Positions 17,934 to 28,723 of a stretch of DNA of 64,000 nucleotides are shown here, in pieces (position 1 is the stretch's first letter; every line of letters starts with the position of its first letter). Source of the stretch: Schlesneria sp. DSM 10557 (GTDB taxonomy: Bacteria; Planctomycetota; Planctomycetia; Planctomycetales; Planctomycetaceae); NCBI RefSeq assembly GCF_041860085.1, contig NZ_CP124747.1, positions 3,410,001 to 3,474,000 on the forward strand, given 5' to 3'. The notes below the pieces were generated by a model, which searched no databases, had not been told where the DNA came from, and saw only the letters and a list, made by a program, of their open reading frames with translations. The translations under genes and the position numbers were made by a program.

Positions 17934-18063
17934 ATTGCCAATTGACGACGTGAAGCAGGCGCGGCTACAAGTCTGTCAGATCTGTTGCTGATTTCATCCT
18001 AGTCTGCATGCCTCATGATCGCCCGCGGTGAGGTCTGCCGAGTTCCAGAAGAAACGATTCGTC

Positions 18064-19764
18064 ATGTCCACGGAAGAGAATTCCTCCTCAACGACGCCGA
18101 CCAATTTTATTCGCGACCTGATCGATGCCGACAACGCGTCAGGACGGTTCGGCGGACGAGTCCACACCCGCTTTCCTCCCGAGCCGAACGGTTATCTGCA
18201 TATCGGCCACGCCAAATCCATCTGTCTGAATTTCGGGCTGGCCATCAAGTACGGCGGTCAGTGCAACCTTCGTTTTGATGACACCAATCCCACGAAGGAA
18301 GACGTCGAGTACGTCGAATCGATTCAGGACGACGTTCGCTGGCTCGGTTTCCAGTGGGACAACCTGTTCTACGCCTCCGATTACTTCGAAACGATTTACC
18401 AGTACGCCGAAAAACTGATCGAGAAGGGCCTGGCCTACGTCGACAGTTGCTCGACCGAAGAGATTCGCCAGATGCGCGGCTCGCTGACGCAGCCGGGAAC
18501 GCCCGGGCCGTACCGTGACCGGACCGTGGAGGAAAACCTGGACCTGTTCCGACGGATGCGAGCGGGCGAATTTCCGGACGGAGCACATGTGCTGCGAGCC
18601 AAAATCGACCTGGCGCACACGAACCTCAATATGCGGGACCCCCTGCTCTACCGGATTCGGCACGCCGAACACCATCGGACCGGGAAGGCGTGGTGCATCT
18701 ATCCGTTGTACGACTTCACCCACGGCTACAGTGATTCACTGGAGCAGATCACCCACTCGATCTGCACGCTGGAATTCGAGAACCATCGTCCGCTGTACGA
18801 TTGGTTGATTGATGTGCTGGACCTGTACCACCCGCAGCAGATCGAGTTTGCCCGACTCAACCTGACTCACATGATGATGAGTAAGCGGAAGCTGCTGGAA
18901 CTGGTCGAAACCAAAGCGGTTTCCGGCTGGGACGATCCCCGCATGCCGACCATCGCGGGGATTCGCCGCCGGGGCTACACCCCCGCCGCCATGCGGGCCT
19001 TCTGCGAAGGAATCGGGGTGACCAAGTTCAACGGCCTGACCGAGATCGTCGTCCTCGAGAATGCCGTCCGGACGGATCTGAACAAGACATCCAACCGCGT
19101 CATGGCGGTGATCAATCCGCTGAAAGTCGTCATCGATAACTATCCGGATGACCTTGTTGAAGAAATGGAAGCGATCAACAACCCGGAAGATCCTTCCGCT
19201 GGAAGTCGCCTGGTGCCGTTCTCGAAGACGCTCTACATCGAGCGGGACGACTTCATGGAAGACCCGCCGAAGCAGTTTTTCCGATTGTCACCCGGCCGCG
19301 AAGTTCGGTTGCGCTGGGGCTATCTGGTCACCTGCACGAGTGTGGTGAAAGATCCCGCCACGGGCGAGGTCACCGAAGTTCACTGCACCTACGACCCAGC
19401 CACCCGCGGAGGGAACGCGCCGGACAATCGCAAGGTGAAATCGACCATTCACTGGGTCTCTGCCACACACGCGGTGAGCGCCGAAGTCCGGCTTTACGAC
19501 CACTTGTTCTCGATTGCGAATGTTGCCGACATCCCCGAGAACGAAGACTGGAAGGACTACCTCAACCCCAAATCGCTGGTGGTCGTTCCTGATGCCAAGC
19601 TGGAACGTTCCCTCTCAACGGCGAAACCCCTCGACCGGTGCCAGTTCGAGCGGATCGGCTACTTCTGTGTCGACAAAGAATCGACGCCGGAGAAACTGAT
19701 CTTCAACCGCACGGTCACCCTGAAAGACGACTGGGCCAAGATCCAGAAGAAGCAGGGTAAATGA
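18064..19764 (+). CDS. glnS: glutaminyl-tRNA synthetase
   Basis: From ATG 18064 the enzyme has 566 residues. Class I signatures are [15 protein letters not shown] with HIGH at 46-49 and MMSKRK (MSK at 272-274). GlnRS-specific [19 protein letters not shown] separates it from GluRS, and the two-barrel anticodon-binding part follows, with [21 protein letters not shown] and a C-terminal [18 protein letters not shown] at 18028 would add 12 residues with no better ribosome site. Direct charging of tRNA-Gln by GlnRS, rather than the GatCAB route alone, is implied. A strong terminator follows at 19806. Confidence 0.97.
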   Translation: MSTEENSSSTTPTNFIRDLIDADNASGRFGGRVHTRFPPEPNGYLHIGHAKSICLNFGLAIKYGGQCNLRFDDTNPTKEDVEYVESIQDDVRWLGFQWDNLFYASDYFETIYQYAEKLIEKGLAYVDSCSTEEIRQMRGSLTQPGTPGPYRDRTVEENLDLFRRMRAGEFPDGAHVLRAKIDLAHTNLNMRDPLLYRIRHAEHHRTGKAWCIYPLYDFTHGYSDSLEQITHSICTLEFENHRPLYDWLIDVLDLYHPQQIEFARLNLTHMMMSKRKLLELVETKAVSGWDDPRMPTIAGIRRRGYTPAAMRAFCEGIGVTKFNGLTEIVVLENAVRTDLNKTSNRVMAVINPLKVVIDNYPDDLVEEMEAINNPEDPSAGSRLVPFSKTLYIERDDFMEDPPKQFFRLSPGREVRLRWGYLVTCTSVVKDPATGEVTEVHCTYDPATRGGNAPDNRKVKSTIHWVSATHAVSAEVRLYDHLFSIANVADIPENEDWKDYLNPKSLVVVPDAKLERSLSTAKPLDRCQFERIGYFCVDKESTPEKLIFNRTVTLKDDWAKIQKKQGK

Positions 19765-19805
19765 AGTTTCAGCCCCAAGGCTGAACTTCCGATTCGATTT
19801 CAACG

Positions 19806-19850
19806 GGGAGTGGCGGTGGAAGAAAATTCTTCCCGCCACTCCCTTTTTTT
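19806..19850 (+). terminator. intrinsic terminator of glnS
   Basis: GGGAGTGGCG pairs with CGCCACTCCC, with a further inner GGAAGAA/TTCTTCC pairing, and is followed by seven T (19844-19850). This is a textbook Rho-independent terminator 40 nt after glnS. Confidence 0.92.
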
Positions 19851-20031
19851 ACGCGTCGATTGCATGGCAATACATCAGGCTACGCGGCTTCCCACCACCC
19901 GTGAAAAACGAGCCACCATCGACGCGGAGATTCCTGAAGTAGCAACTTCGACGGCCACACCGGCACGGCGTGGCCTGTCGCGGCCCCCTCAGCTGAGTCG
20001 ATTGTCGGTTCGATCCCGCCAGTCACTGCTC

Positions 20032-21489
20032 TCAACCACGGAAGAACAGGAATGTGACGGCCACAAAAATCGGAATCAGGATCCCGCCGGAATACAGCAT
20101 GTATCCGAAGAAGCTGGGCATTCTCACGTTATTTTCTTCGGCAATCGCTTTCACCATGAAGTTGGGGCCGTTACCGATATAAGTATTCGCTCCCATAAAG
20201 ACCGCACCACACGAGATCGCTGCCAGAATCTTTGCCGTCTCAGCCGCTTCCGGCAGATTCAGGAAGTGATGCAGATAGCGTCCCTGCTCGGCATCGACGC
20301 CGTACATCCCGCAGGCAGTCACCGCAAAGGTCAGATAGGTCGGTGCATTGTCCAGAAAGCTCGACAGGACTCCTGTCGCCCAGAAGAACTCGGCAGGGGA
20401 ATCGACCCCCAATGTCTTTCCTTTGACATTTAATATTGCCAGTGCAGGGATCATCGTAATGAAGATCCCCGCGAACACGACGGCGACTTCGATGATAGGC
20501 CCTAGACCGAACCGATTCTTCTCGCGAGTGGCCGACGACGTCATCAAATAGCAAAGCAGGGTTGTCAGAGTCATGAGAATCTCTTGCACGCCAAACGGCC
20601 AGCCGTCACCGCTTCCCGGCAGGAACTTCTCGAAGAACTCTTTCCCATAGCCCTGACCCGAACAGAAGATGATCGCGACGATTGCCGCGAGTCCCAGGAA
20701 GTTATGGGCTCCTTCAATACCGAACGGCTCTTTCTCAACGGGCGTCTCTAAATCTGCCTGCTGTTCCGGTGAAGGGGCTTCGAGTCGAATCGCAATGGAG
20801 TCCCATAAAAAGAAGATGACAAGCAGCACCGCATTCACAAAGGCCCACTCCGGTAACAGTCGGAACGTCCAGGTGAAAGGGACCCCTTTGAGGAACCCGA
20901 GAAACAGCGGAGGATCCCCCAGGGGAGTCAGCAGGCCGCCGCAGTTCGAAACGATGAAGATGAAGAACACCACAATATGAGTGACGCGGGTCCGTCGCTC
21001 ATTCGCTCGCAGCAAGGGACGAATCAGCAGCATCGAAGCCCCGGTCGTTCCCACAAAACTGGCGATCACCGCCCCCAGTCCCAGAAACAACGTGTTCACG
21101 AAAGGAGCCCCTTTCAGGGACCCCTTCACATAGACGCCGCCGCTGATCACAAACAGCGACCCCAGCAGAACCAGGAATGAGAGATATTCCTTACCCGAAT
21201 GCTCCATCGCCTCGAGACCGCTATGACCGAAGGTCATCAGGTAGGCGATCACCGGCAATCCCAGGACGGCAACAATGATTCCCTTGTTCCGATTGTGTTC
21301 CCACCAATGAGGATTCATGAGCGGGAACAAGGCAATGCATAATAGCAATAATGCGAATGGCGCGACCGCTGCCACATTCATCAGTTCGCCCAGCTTTTGA
21401 GGTGGATGATCACCCGCCGGGGTTTCGGCCGCCAGGGCGGAACTGAAGCACATTGAAAGAACCAGCAGCAGAGTGATCAGGAATCTCAT
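20032..21489 (-). CDS. sodium:proton antiporter (CitM/NhaD-like ion transporter)
   Basis: The start ATG 21489 gives 485 residues and a leading signal-like segment (MRFLITLLLVLSMCFSSALA). About twelve membrane helices follow. Family motifs are FVGTTGASMLLIRPLLRANERR and SNCGGLLTPLGDPPLFLGFLKG (the GDPP loop of this antiporter group), then FFWATGVLSSFLDNAPTYLTF and ANTYIGNGPNFMVKAIAEE in the second half. These belong to the ion-transporter superfamily close to UPF/CitMHS-type Na+/H+ antiporters of the inner membrane. Ion specificity is inferred from the family. It is divergent from the ceramidase-like gene across 295 nt in which I see no clear site. Confidence 0.87.
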   Translation of the reverse strand: MRFLITLLLVLSMCFSSALAAETPAGDHPPQKLGELMNVAAVAPFALLLLCIALFPLMNPHWWEHNRNKGIIVAVLGLPVIAYLMTFGHSGLEAMEHSGKEYLSFLVLLGSLFVISGGVYVKGSLKGAPFVNTLFLGLGAVIASFVGTTGASMLLIRPLLRANERRTRVTHIVVFFIFIVSNCGGLLTPLGDPPLFLGFLKGVPFTWTFRLLPEWAFVNAVLLVIFFLWDSIAIRLEAPSPEQQADLETPVEKEPFGIEGAHNFLGLAAIVAIIFCSGQGYGKEFFEKFLPGSGDGWPFGVQEILMTLTTLLCYLMTSSATREKNRFGLGPIIEVAVVFAGIFITMIPALAILNVKGKTLGVDSPAEFFWATGVLSSFLDNAPTYLTFAVTACGMYGVDAEQGRYLHHFLNLPEAAETAKILAAISCGAVFMGANTYIGNGPNFMVKAIAEENNVRMPSFFGYMLYSGGILIPIFVAVTFLFFRG

Positions 21490-21784
21490 TGGCGGTGAAT
21501 TCGTTAAAGTGCACGAAAGAATCAGTCGGTATTCCGGCGAGCGCATCACATTCAATCCGAAGACTTCGCTCGTGTCGAGTCCGGTTAGTCGTGCCTCGAG
21601 TGGATATGAAGAGAAGACCTTGCTCGGGGGGCTCTACTGGTCAGCCCGACACCCCAAGGGCCCCCGCATAATGGAAAATCGTCAGGAGCCAGGAACGAGG
21701 ATTGTTGGTAACTTAGCTGCCAGCCAATAGCGTGGATTGAGCTGTCTGCCACAAACTGACCACCGACGAAAGAATTCATTCTTC

Positions 21785-23260
21785 ATGAAAAAGCGATCCT
21801 GTCCGACTCCTGAAGCGCGAGTTCGATTTGGCTTGGGAGTCGTTGATATTACCCCTCCGATCGGAATCTATCATCGGATGTTCGGAGCGGCCGCACATGA
21901 TCGCGCCAGCGGAATCCATCGCCCGCTGCAGGCTGACGTCATCGCCATCGGTGGAGTCGATCAGGATCGTCCCGATTTTATCCGTGTCGTGCTCGATCAT
22001 TGTGGCTTCGTCGGCAGCCAGCACCGGGAGTTCATTCGCCGTGTCAGCGAGGCGGCGAATCTCCCTGCCGAGCAGGTCGTCGTGGGTTACTCGCACACCC
22101 ACTCCGGCGGCTGGTACACGCCCGATCGCTTCGGCCTGGCAGGGGGTGAACTCATTCCTGCCTATCTGAGTAAAATTGGCGACCAGTTGGCCGCAGCAAC
22201 CAGATCAGCAATCGCGGACATGAAAGTCAGTCATCTCTCGTACGCCACCGCACGCTGCACGCTCGCGGCCAATCGGGACTACTGGGACGAAGACTTTGGC
22301 CGCTTTGTCTGTGGTTACAATCCCGAGGGAGTTGCTGACGACACGGTGACCGTGGCTCGAATTTCGACTGACGAAGGCTCGCTTCGCGCGGTGCTGGTTC
22401 ACTATGCCTGTCACCCGACGACGCTCGGCTGGGAAAACAGCCTGATCAGCCCCGACTACATTGGCGCCTTGCGCGAAACCGTCAGCCAGGCGACCGGCGT
22501 CCCCTGCGTCTACTGGCAAGGGGCATTGGGAGACCTGGGGCCGCGTGTCGGTTTCGTTGGTGACGTCTCGGTCGCAGACCGAAACGGCCGATTACTGGGA
22601 TTTGCCGCATTGTCCGCCCTGGAGTCCATCGGACCTTGTGAAACGGAGTTCCAGTACGCGGGCCCCGTCATCTCGGGAGCCACTCTCGGGACCTGGAGAT
22701 ATGTCCCCACAGACCCGTCACGCCGCGAGCGCCAGGCCCGTGTGAGCGGCACTCGTCTTACCATTCCGTTTCCACTGAAACCGCATGACGACCCGGAAAC
22801 GCTGGAGCGGGAACGGGTGAAAATGGAGGACCTCGCTGCACAGGCCCATCAACGAGGTGACGTGGTCGCCGCACGCGACTGTCGGGCTAAGGCGGAACGT
22901 GCCAAGCGAGCTCTTGGACGGTTGGCCAATCTTCCCCCCGGCGACACCTATCCTCTTTCGGTATCAGTCCATGTCGTCGGCGAATCGGTCTGGATCACTT
23001 CAGGAGGCGAACCGTATCAGGTGCTGGCGAAAGAATTGAGCACCCGCTTTCCCCACCTGACCGTCCTGTACTCTCCTCTGGCGGATGGGGTGGAAGTGGG
23101 ATACCTGCTGCCGGAAGGGGAATATGGAAAAGGGCTCTATCAGGAAGAGCCGACAATCCTCCCTCGGGGCAGTCTCGAAGTCCTCTGCGACACACTCATT
23201 CAAAAGGTCGAGAAGTTGCTCGAAGAGAGTTCCCTTCAGACTTCCTGTGCAAGGCCCTGA
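21785..23260 (+). CDS. neutral/alkaline ceramidase N-terminal domain-like protein
   Basis: The 491-residue product (ATG 21785) opens with VRFGLGVVDITPPIGIYHRM and HDRASGIHRPLQADVIAIGG, the pattern of a large planctomycete family annotated by its neutral/alkaline non-lysosomal ceramidase N-terminal domain. GYSHTHSGGWYTPD and VHYACHPTTLGWENSLISPD supply His residues at the places where ceramidases bind zinc, and VYWQGALGDLGPR follows. It has no obvious signal peptide and is shorter than true ceramidases (over 650). The substrate is unknown; an amidase or hydrolase role is inferred from the fold only. Confidence 0.8.
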   Translation: MKKRSCPTPEARVRFGLGVVDITPPIGIYHRMFGAAAHDRASGIHRPLQADVIAIGGVDQDRPDFIRVVLDHCGFVGSQHREFIRRVSEAANLPAEQVVVGYSHTHSGGWYTPDRFGLAGGELIPAYLSKIGDQLAAATRSAIADMKVSHLSYATARCTLAANRDYWDEDFGRFVCGYNPEGVADDTVTVARISTDEGSLRAVLVHYACHPTTLGWENSLISPDYIGALRETVSQATGVPCVYWQGALGDLGPRVGFVGDVSVADRNGRLLGFAALSALESIGPCETEFQYAGPVISGATLGTWRYVPTDPSRRERQARVSGTRLTIPFPLKPHDDPETLERERVKMEDLAAQAHQRGDVVAARDCRAKAERAKRALGRLANLPPGDTYPLSVSVHVVGESVWITSGGEPYQVLAKELSTRFPHLTVLYSPLADGVEVGYLLPEGEYGKGLYQEEPTILPRGSLEVLCDTLIQKVEKLLEESSLQTSCARP

Positions 23261-23430
23261 CATCACCGAAATAATCGTCTGTGATAATCGATTTGAGTTT
23301 CCGGTGCCGCCGTGGAGTCACTGGCACTCTCGCGACCGTGGCTGCAAACGGCGTGATCGAAGCCGTTCTTCGGAAAGCCGGAGGCCGATTCGCTGAGCTG
23401 AACCACGTCAGCGAATGTACGATGACAATC

Positions 23431-24189
23431 TTACAGACCACGCGGGATGACGAATCCGTATTCCGACCAGTGTGGCGGAAGTGGAGCCTCCAGACGAATG
23501 TCGTCATAGCGAACGGGATGCTTCAGTACGAGGCGCCACGCGTGCAACCCGATCGGCGAGACCTGGGGGTTGTAGTCGCGACCAGCCTCATCAGTCAGCA
23601 CCGCACCGTATTGTTTGTCTCCCACAATGGGCCACCCGCGTGAGCCAAACTGGACGCGGATCTGATGCATCCGGCCCGTGTGCAGTTCGATCTGCACCAG
23701 GGCCCGCTTTCCCTTGACGGCGATGACTTCATAGTCCAGCACCGCCTGCTTGCTCCCCTCTGTCCCTCTTGAGACGACCGAGACGTGTGCCGCCGTGGCA
23801 TCTTTTAATAACCAGTCGGTCAAAGTTCCTTCCGTTAGCAAAGGAACCGATTCGACGACGGCGAGATACGTTTTACGGATGGATCGATTTCGAAACTGCT
23901 CGGCCAGGCGGTCGGCCGCTTTGGAGTTTTTCGCGAAAACAACCACTCCCGAGACCGGCCTGTCGAGCCGGTGCGGAACCCCCAGATACACGTTCCCCGG
24001 TTTGTGATGCTGCTCCTTCAGATACTGCTTGACCAGCCCTTCCAGGGATGCCTGGGCATGCGGTACCCCCTGCGTGAGCAATCCTGAGGGTTTATTCAGC
24101 GCAATCAGAGGACCATCTTCGCGCAGAATCTCGAGCCTGGGGACACGTGCGCCACTGCCAGAATCAGATGAGGGGAGATCAGAGGACAT
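23431..24189 (-). CDS. RluA-family pseudouridine synthase
   Basis: ATG 24189 (252 residues) has AAGGTG upstream; a GTG at 24198 is the alternative. The catalytic motif is GVPHRLDRPVSGVVVFAKN, where the aspartate of HRLD attacks the uridine. IRKTYLAVVE, GRMHQIRVQF and GWPIVGDKQYGA are standard RluA-family blocks. There is no S4 domain, as in the RluC/RluD type; it resembles the short single-domain members acting on rRNA or tRNA. The target uridine cannot be told. It converges with the ceramidase-like gene across 170 nt. Confidence 0.93.
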   Translation of the reverse strand: MSSDLPSSDSGSGARVPRLEILREDGPLIALNKPSGLLTQGVPHAQASLEGLVKQYLKEQHHKPGNVYLGVPHRLDRPVSGVVVFAKNSKAADRLAEQFRNRSIRKTYLAVVESVPLLTEGTLTDWLLKDATAAHVSVVSRGTEGSKQAVLDYEVIAVKGKRALVQIELHTGRMHQIRVQFGSRGWPIVGDKQYGAVLTDEAGRDYNPQVSPIGLHAWRLVLKHPVRYDDIRLEAPLPPHWSEYGFVIPRGL

Positions 24190-24308
24190 CAGTGGCACCT
24201 TGCAGACGAGTTCAGGGGTAAGACGCTTTTCCCGCTGAGTTCGTCAAAATCGGATGGAGATCACAGGAATCGGTCGTCGCAAATAATCGGCAGAGTGTAT
24301 GTGACCCG

Positions 24309-24346
24309 TTGCCGAAGACAACTCCACTTGCCGAAGACAACGCCAT
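24309..24346. repeat. tandem duplication of a 19-nt unit
   Basis: TTGCCGAAGACAACTCCAC (24309-24327) is followed at once by TTGCCGAAGACAACGCCAT (24328-24346), 17 of 19 identical. It lies in the 357-nt divergent gap between the pseudouridine synthase gene and apt, where I see no gene. It could be a duplicated binding site or simple slippage. Confidence 0.7.
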
Positions 24347-24546
24347 GGGGTGACGTCACCAATTCGTATGGTCATCGGGGTCGAATCCTGAGACGATAAA
24401 TCGAGCAGGACGTTTTCCGCCCTCAACACCGACTCCATCGAGACAATCTCTGTTGCTTTTCAAACGGGATTTACGGAGATTCTCGGAGTCCGGTTTGAAT
24501 TGACCATTCACCAATTTGCAGCCCACGAGCTTGAAGGAAGGCGTTT

Positions 24547-25071
24547 GTGAACCTGAAAGAGTACATTCGGAACGTGCCAGATTTTCCTAAGCCCGGAATC
24601 ATGTTCCGCGACATTACCCCCCTTCTTTCGGCACCGGCTGCGTTTCAGTATGCCATCAAGCAATTTGCTGACAAATTCCGCGAGGCGAAGCCCACCGCAA
24701 TTCTGGCGGCCGAGTCGCGAGGTTTCATCTTCGCCGCACCGCTCGCCGTAGAACTGGGAGCCGCATTCGTCCCCGTCCGGAAACCGGGCAAACTTCCGTT
24801 TAAGACCCGCAAGTTTCAATACGATCTGGAATACGGCAGCGACTCGCTCGAAATGCACGTAGATGCCATCGAACCCGGTAGCCGCGTTCTGCTGGTCGAC
24901 GATCTGCTCGCCACAGGTGGTACGATCGAAGCCTGTGTCCGTCTGGCCGAAGAAAGCAAAGCCTCTGTGATTGGCTGCGCGTTTCTCATCGAACTGACAT
25001 TCCTGAATGGTCGCGACAAGCTCAAAGACCAGGATGTCTTCAGTCTGCTGAAGTACGATGGCGAACTCTGA
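24547..25071 (+). CDS. apt: adenine phosphoribosyltransferase
   Basis: The start is GTG 24547, supported by GGAAGG seven to eight nt upstream. The 174-residue product shows the APRT blocks: [38 protein letters not shown], the PPi loop RKPGKLPF and the PRPP-binding motif [13 protein letters not shown]. It makes AMP from adenine and PRPP in the cytoplasm, the purine salvage route. Length and motif order are fully normal. Confidence 0.97.
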   Translation: MNLKEYIRNVPDFPKPGIMFRDITPLLSAPAAFQYAIKQFADKFREAKPTAILAAESRGFIFAAPLAVELGAAFVPVRKPGKLPFKTRKFQYDLEYGSDSLEMHVDAIEPGSRVLLVDDLLATGGTIEACVRLAEESKASVIGCAFLIELTFLNGRDKLKDQDVFSLLKYDGEL

Positions 25072-25233
25072 TCATCAGTCCCGCGATTGCAGGAACCGAG
25101 TCGGGTGACAGGATTTTCGAATCGGCAGGCAAGTTGACCCGTTCGCGGAATGAGACCTGAAGACCCTTCTCAATTTTTAATCACCCGACCCGGGCCATGG
25201 GGGCCAGTCGATTACTCTTCGTCGGAGACGAAC

Positions 25234-26445
25234 ATGCCACCCCTCACGACGGCGCGCAATGGATTCTGGCTGACCGCGAAGGTGCCTGGGTGGCTCTCTG
25301 CCCTGCGATCGCGCTTCATCACGCTGAGCCTGTTCCTGGGGACGCTGATTCCCGTTAATCACGCCTGGGCACAGGTTCGTGAGAAAGGACTGCGGCCAAA
25401 CCCTCCCGCCTCCGTCACCTCCCGTTTACCGGCTCCCAAAAAGCCCGCTCCGAAAAACACGATCGTTGAGATGGAGTTATTACAGGACGCAGACGGCGGG
25501 GGATTACACGCGCAGAAGTGGCTGAAAGTTCTTGAGCCGCTCGACGTTTCTTTGAGAGTGCATCGCCCGATTGGTGCGGACAAACCGGAAATCAAGGAAC
25601 GGGAAGTCGGGAACACGCGTTACGTCACGGCCATCGGGACACTCGATCGATCAGGAAACATCTTCTTTCCCGATCGATCATTCTCGCTCAGTGAAACAAC
25701 CAAACTGGCCGAATGGATTCAGGAACTCCGTACCTACGGCATGAAGGGAACTCCTGTCGGACAACCCCTCTGGGGATTGTCTGAAGAACAGTTCGCCAGG
25801 CTGTACGACAAACTCGTCAAGCCAATCGATTTCAATACAGAGGAGATGCTGCTGAAGGATCTGATTTCGAAGCTGCCGCTCCCACCAGACGTTCCCGTAC
25901 GCTGGAGTTCCGACGCCAAAGAACGGCTCGAACGACGGGGCGCACAAGCCCAGGCGCGGCACGAATTGAACGGTTTCAGCACAGGTCTTGTGCTTGCCGT
26001 GGCACTGAACGAAAACGGACTCGGCTACCGACCCAATCGGACATCCGCGGGATCGATCGAATTAATGATCGAGACACGTGACACCAAATCCGATCAATGG
26101 CCGATCGGCTGGCCAGTGAAGCAGCAGATCTTCAAAGCCGTTCCCAAACTCTTCGAGATGGCTCCGATCGAGTTGTCGGATGTAGAGTTGGCAGACGTGA
26201 TAGGCGCGATCTCTGAACTTTCCGAGACCCCCATCCTGATCGACTACGCCGAGCTGGAATCCAGACAGATCGATCTGGAAAAAATCAAAGTTTCGTTCCC
26301 GCGAAAGATGACCAGTTGGGGGCTTGCGCTGCGGCAGGTGGTCGTTCCACAACGCCTGACTCGCGAGTTCTGGCAGGACGAAGCGGGCCGCGTGTTTGTC
26401 TGGATCACGACCACGCGTGCAGGTCGCGCAAGGGACGAGCGATGA
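25234..26445 (+). CDS. exported cysteine-free protein of unknown function, coupled to DUF692 gene
   Basis: ATG 25234 has GGAG six nt upstream; product 403 residues. A signal peptide is likely (hydrophobic ITLSLFLGTLIPVNHAWAQ). The mature protein is Pro-rich at first (PPASVTSRLPAPKKPAPKN), then mixed alpha/beta, with LGYRPNRTSAGSIELMI and LSETPILIDYAELESRQIDL; it has no cysteine. The middle resembles planctomycete secreted hypotheticals that I cannot place in a family. Its TGA overlaps the ATG of the next gene (ATGA at 26442-26445), which implies translational coupling and stoichiometric production with the DUF692 enzyme. Confidence 0.75.
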   Translation: MPPLTTARNGFWLTAKVPGWLSALRSRFITLSLFLGTLIPVNHAWAQVREKGLRPNPPASVTSRLPAPKKPAPKNTIVEMELLQDADGGGLHAQKWLKVLEPLDVSLRVHRPIGADKPEIKEREVGNTRYVTAIGTLDRSGNIFFPDRSFSLSETTKLAEWIQELRTYGMKGTPVGQPLWGLSEEQFARLYDKLVKPIDFNTEEMLLKDLISKLPLPPDVPVRWSSDAKERLERRGAQAQARHELNGFSTGLVLAVALNENGLGYRPNRTSAGSIELMIETRDTKSDQWPIGWPVKQQIFKAVPKLFEMAPIELSDVELADVIGAISELSETPILIDYAELESRQIDLEKIKVSFPRKMTSWGLALRQVVVPQRLTREFWQDEAGRVFVWITTTRAGRARDER

Positions 26446-27377
26446 ACGGACGACTCGGCTTCAAGAACCTCGGACTGGGTGTCGGACTCAGGACGGTCCA
26501 TTTCGACCATATCCTGACGGAAGAGCCCCAGGTCGACTGGTTCGAAGTCATTTCTGAAAACTTCATGGACTCGCAGGGGCGACCTCGTTACGTGCTTGAG
26601 CAGATTGCCGAACGTTACCCGGTTGTCATGCACGGAGTCTCGCTGTCGATTGGAAGCACGGATCCCCTGAACTTTGATTATCTGGATCGCTTGAAGCGAC
26701 TGGCTGCGGACGTACAGCCTCACTGGATTTCAGATCACCTCTGCTGGACCGGAGTGGCGGGAATCAACACCCATGACCTTCTGCCCTTGCCCTACACGGA
26801 AGCGTCACTTCGGCACGTGGTTGAGCGAATCCGGATCGTGCAGGACGTGCTGGAGCGACCGCTGATTCTCGAGAATCCCAGCAGCTATGTCACGTTTGCC
26901 GCGTCGACACTGCGCGAGTCCGAGTTTATCGCTCGCATGGCAGAGGAATCGGGATGTGGCCTGCTGCTCGATGTCAACAATGTTTTCGTCTCATCACAAA
27001 ATCATGACTTCGATCCGTTCGAATATCTGAATGAGATTCCCTGCGAGCGCGTGGTTCAAATGCATCTGGCGGGGCATACCAACTGCGGTACGCATCTGAT
27101 CGACACCCACGACGGCCCGGTTATCGACCCCGTGTGGGAACTGTTTCGTCGGGCGTACACCGCCACGGGAGGCGTCGCTACGTTGCTGGAATGGGACGCG
27201 CAGATCCCCCCCTTCCCTGTCGTGCATCAGGAAGTTTTGAAAGCCAAGCTGATCCTCTCTTCTTCGCCAGCGGACGACGGCGGAAAAAGTCTATTCGATC
27301 ATGCAGGTGAGCAGCCGACTTCTGCTCATGAGACGGTGCCCCATCCGGCCCTCGTCGTCGTCGCGGAAACCGACTAA
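26442..27377 (+). CDS. DUF692 family multinuclear non-haem iron oxidase (MNIO)-like
   Basis: The 311-residue product (ATG 26442) has the DUF692 TIM-barrel motifs: VGLRTVHFDHIL, WFEVISENFMD, VMHGVSLSIGS, WISDHLCWTG, LILENPSSYV, LLLDVNNVFVSSQNHDFDP, VQMHLAGHT, DTHDGPV and LLEWDAQIPPF. The His, Glu, Asp and Asn residues that bind two or three iron ions in MbnB, TglH and BufB are in place. Known members oxidise cysteine, aspartate or asparagine residues of small precursor peptides. Here no precursor-like ORF and no DUF2063 partner is visible; the only tight neighbour is the exported protein upstream, with which it overlaps by 4 nt. Substrate unknown. Confidence 0.92.
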   Translation: MNGRLGFKNLGLGVGLRTVHFDHILTEEPQVDWFEVISENFMDSQGRPRYVLEQIAERYPVVMHGVSLSIGSTDPLNFDYLDRLKRLAADVQPHWISDHLCWTGVAGINTHDLLPLPYTEASLRHVVERIRIVQDVLERPLILENPSSYVTFAASTLRESEFIARMAEESGCGLLLDVNNVFVSSQNHDFDPFEYLNEIPCERVVQMHLAGHTNCGTHLIDTHDGPVIDPVWELFRRAYTATGGVATLLEWDAQIPPFPVVHQEVLKAKLILSSSPADDGGKSLFDHAGEQPTSAHETVPHPALVVVAETD

Positions 27378-27576
27378 ACTCGACGAGGTCCCCCGCGGGA
27401 GAGACGGGCGATTGCAGGACCTGCCAGCACGATCCCCCGGTGGATGCAACCCCTGATTGTGCAGACTGCAGCGGCCAACTGCAGCCCCCTGCACTCATCC
27501 CGCGTAGGGCATTTGAACGATTAAGATGCCGTCCTCTTCGACGTTACCCCGTTTGATCGAATGTTGGAGTTCGTGA

Positions 27577-28602
<1,026 letters not shown>

Positions 28603-28723
28603 TCAGAACCTGTATGACAGGAAGGTAGCGGCGACACATCCGGGGCGGGATCAGGGTTTTCTCGCTTCTCACATCTGGTATGTTCTCGCGATGACAATAC
28701 ACACCGACAGGAGTTTGAACAGC

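Noticed and set aside
26442..27377. A bufferin-type (bufA-bufB-bufC) operon around the DUF692 gene
   Set aside because: No Cys-rich small exported precursor and no DUF2063 partner gene lies on either side, so only the MNIO family name was kept.
27526..27576. A 16-codon ORF ending at the hemB start
   Set aside because: It has no Shine-Dalgarno of its own and no amino-acid bias that would suggest a leader peptide.
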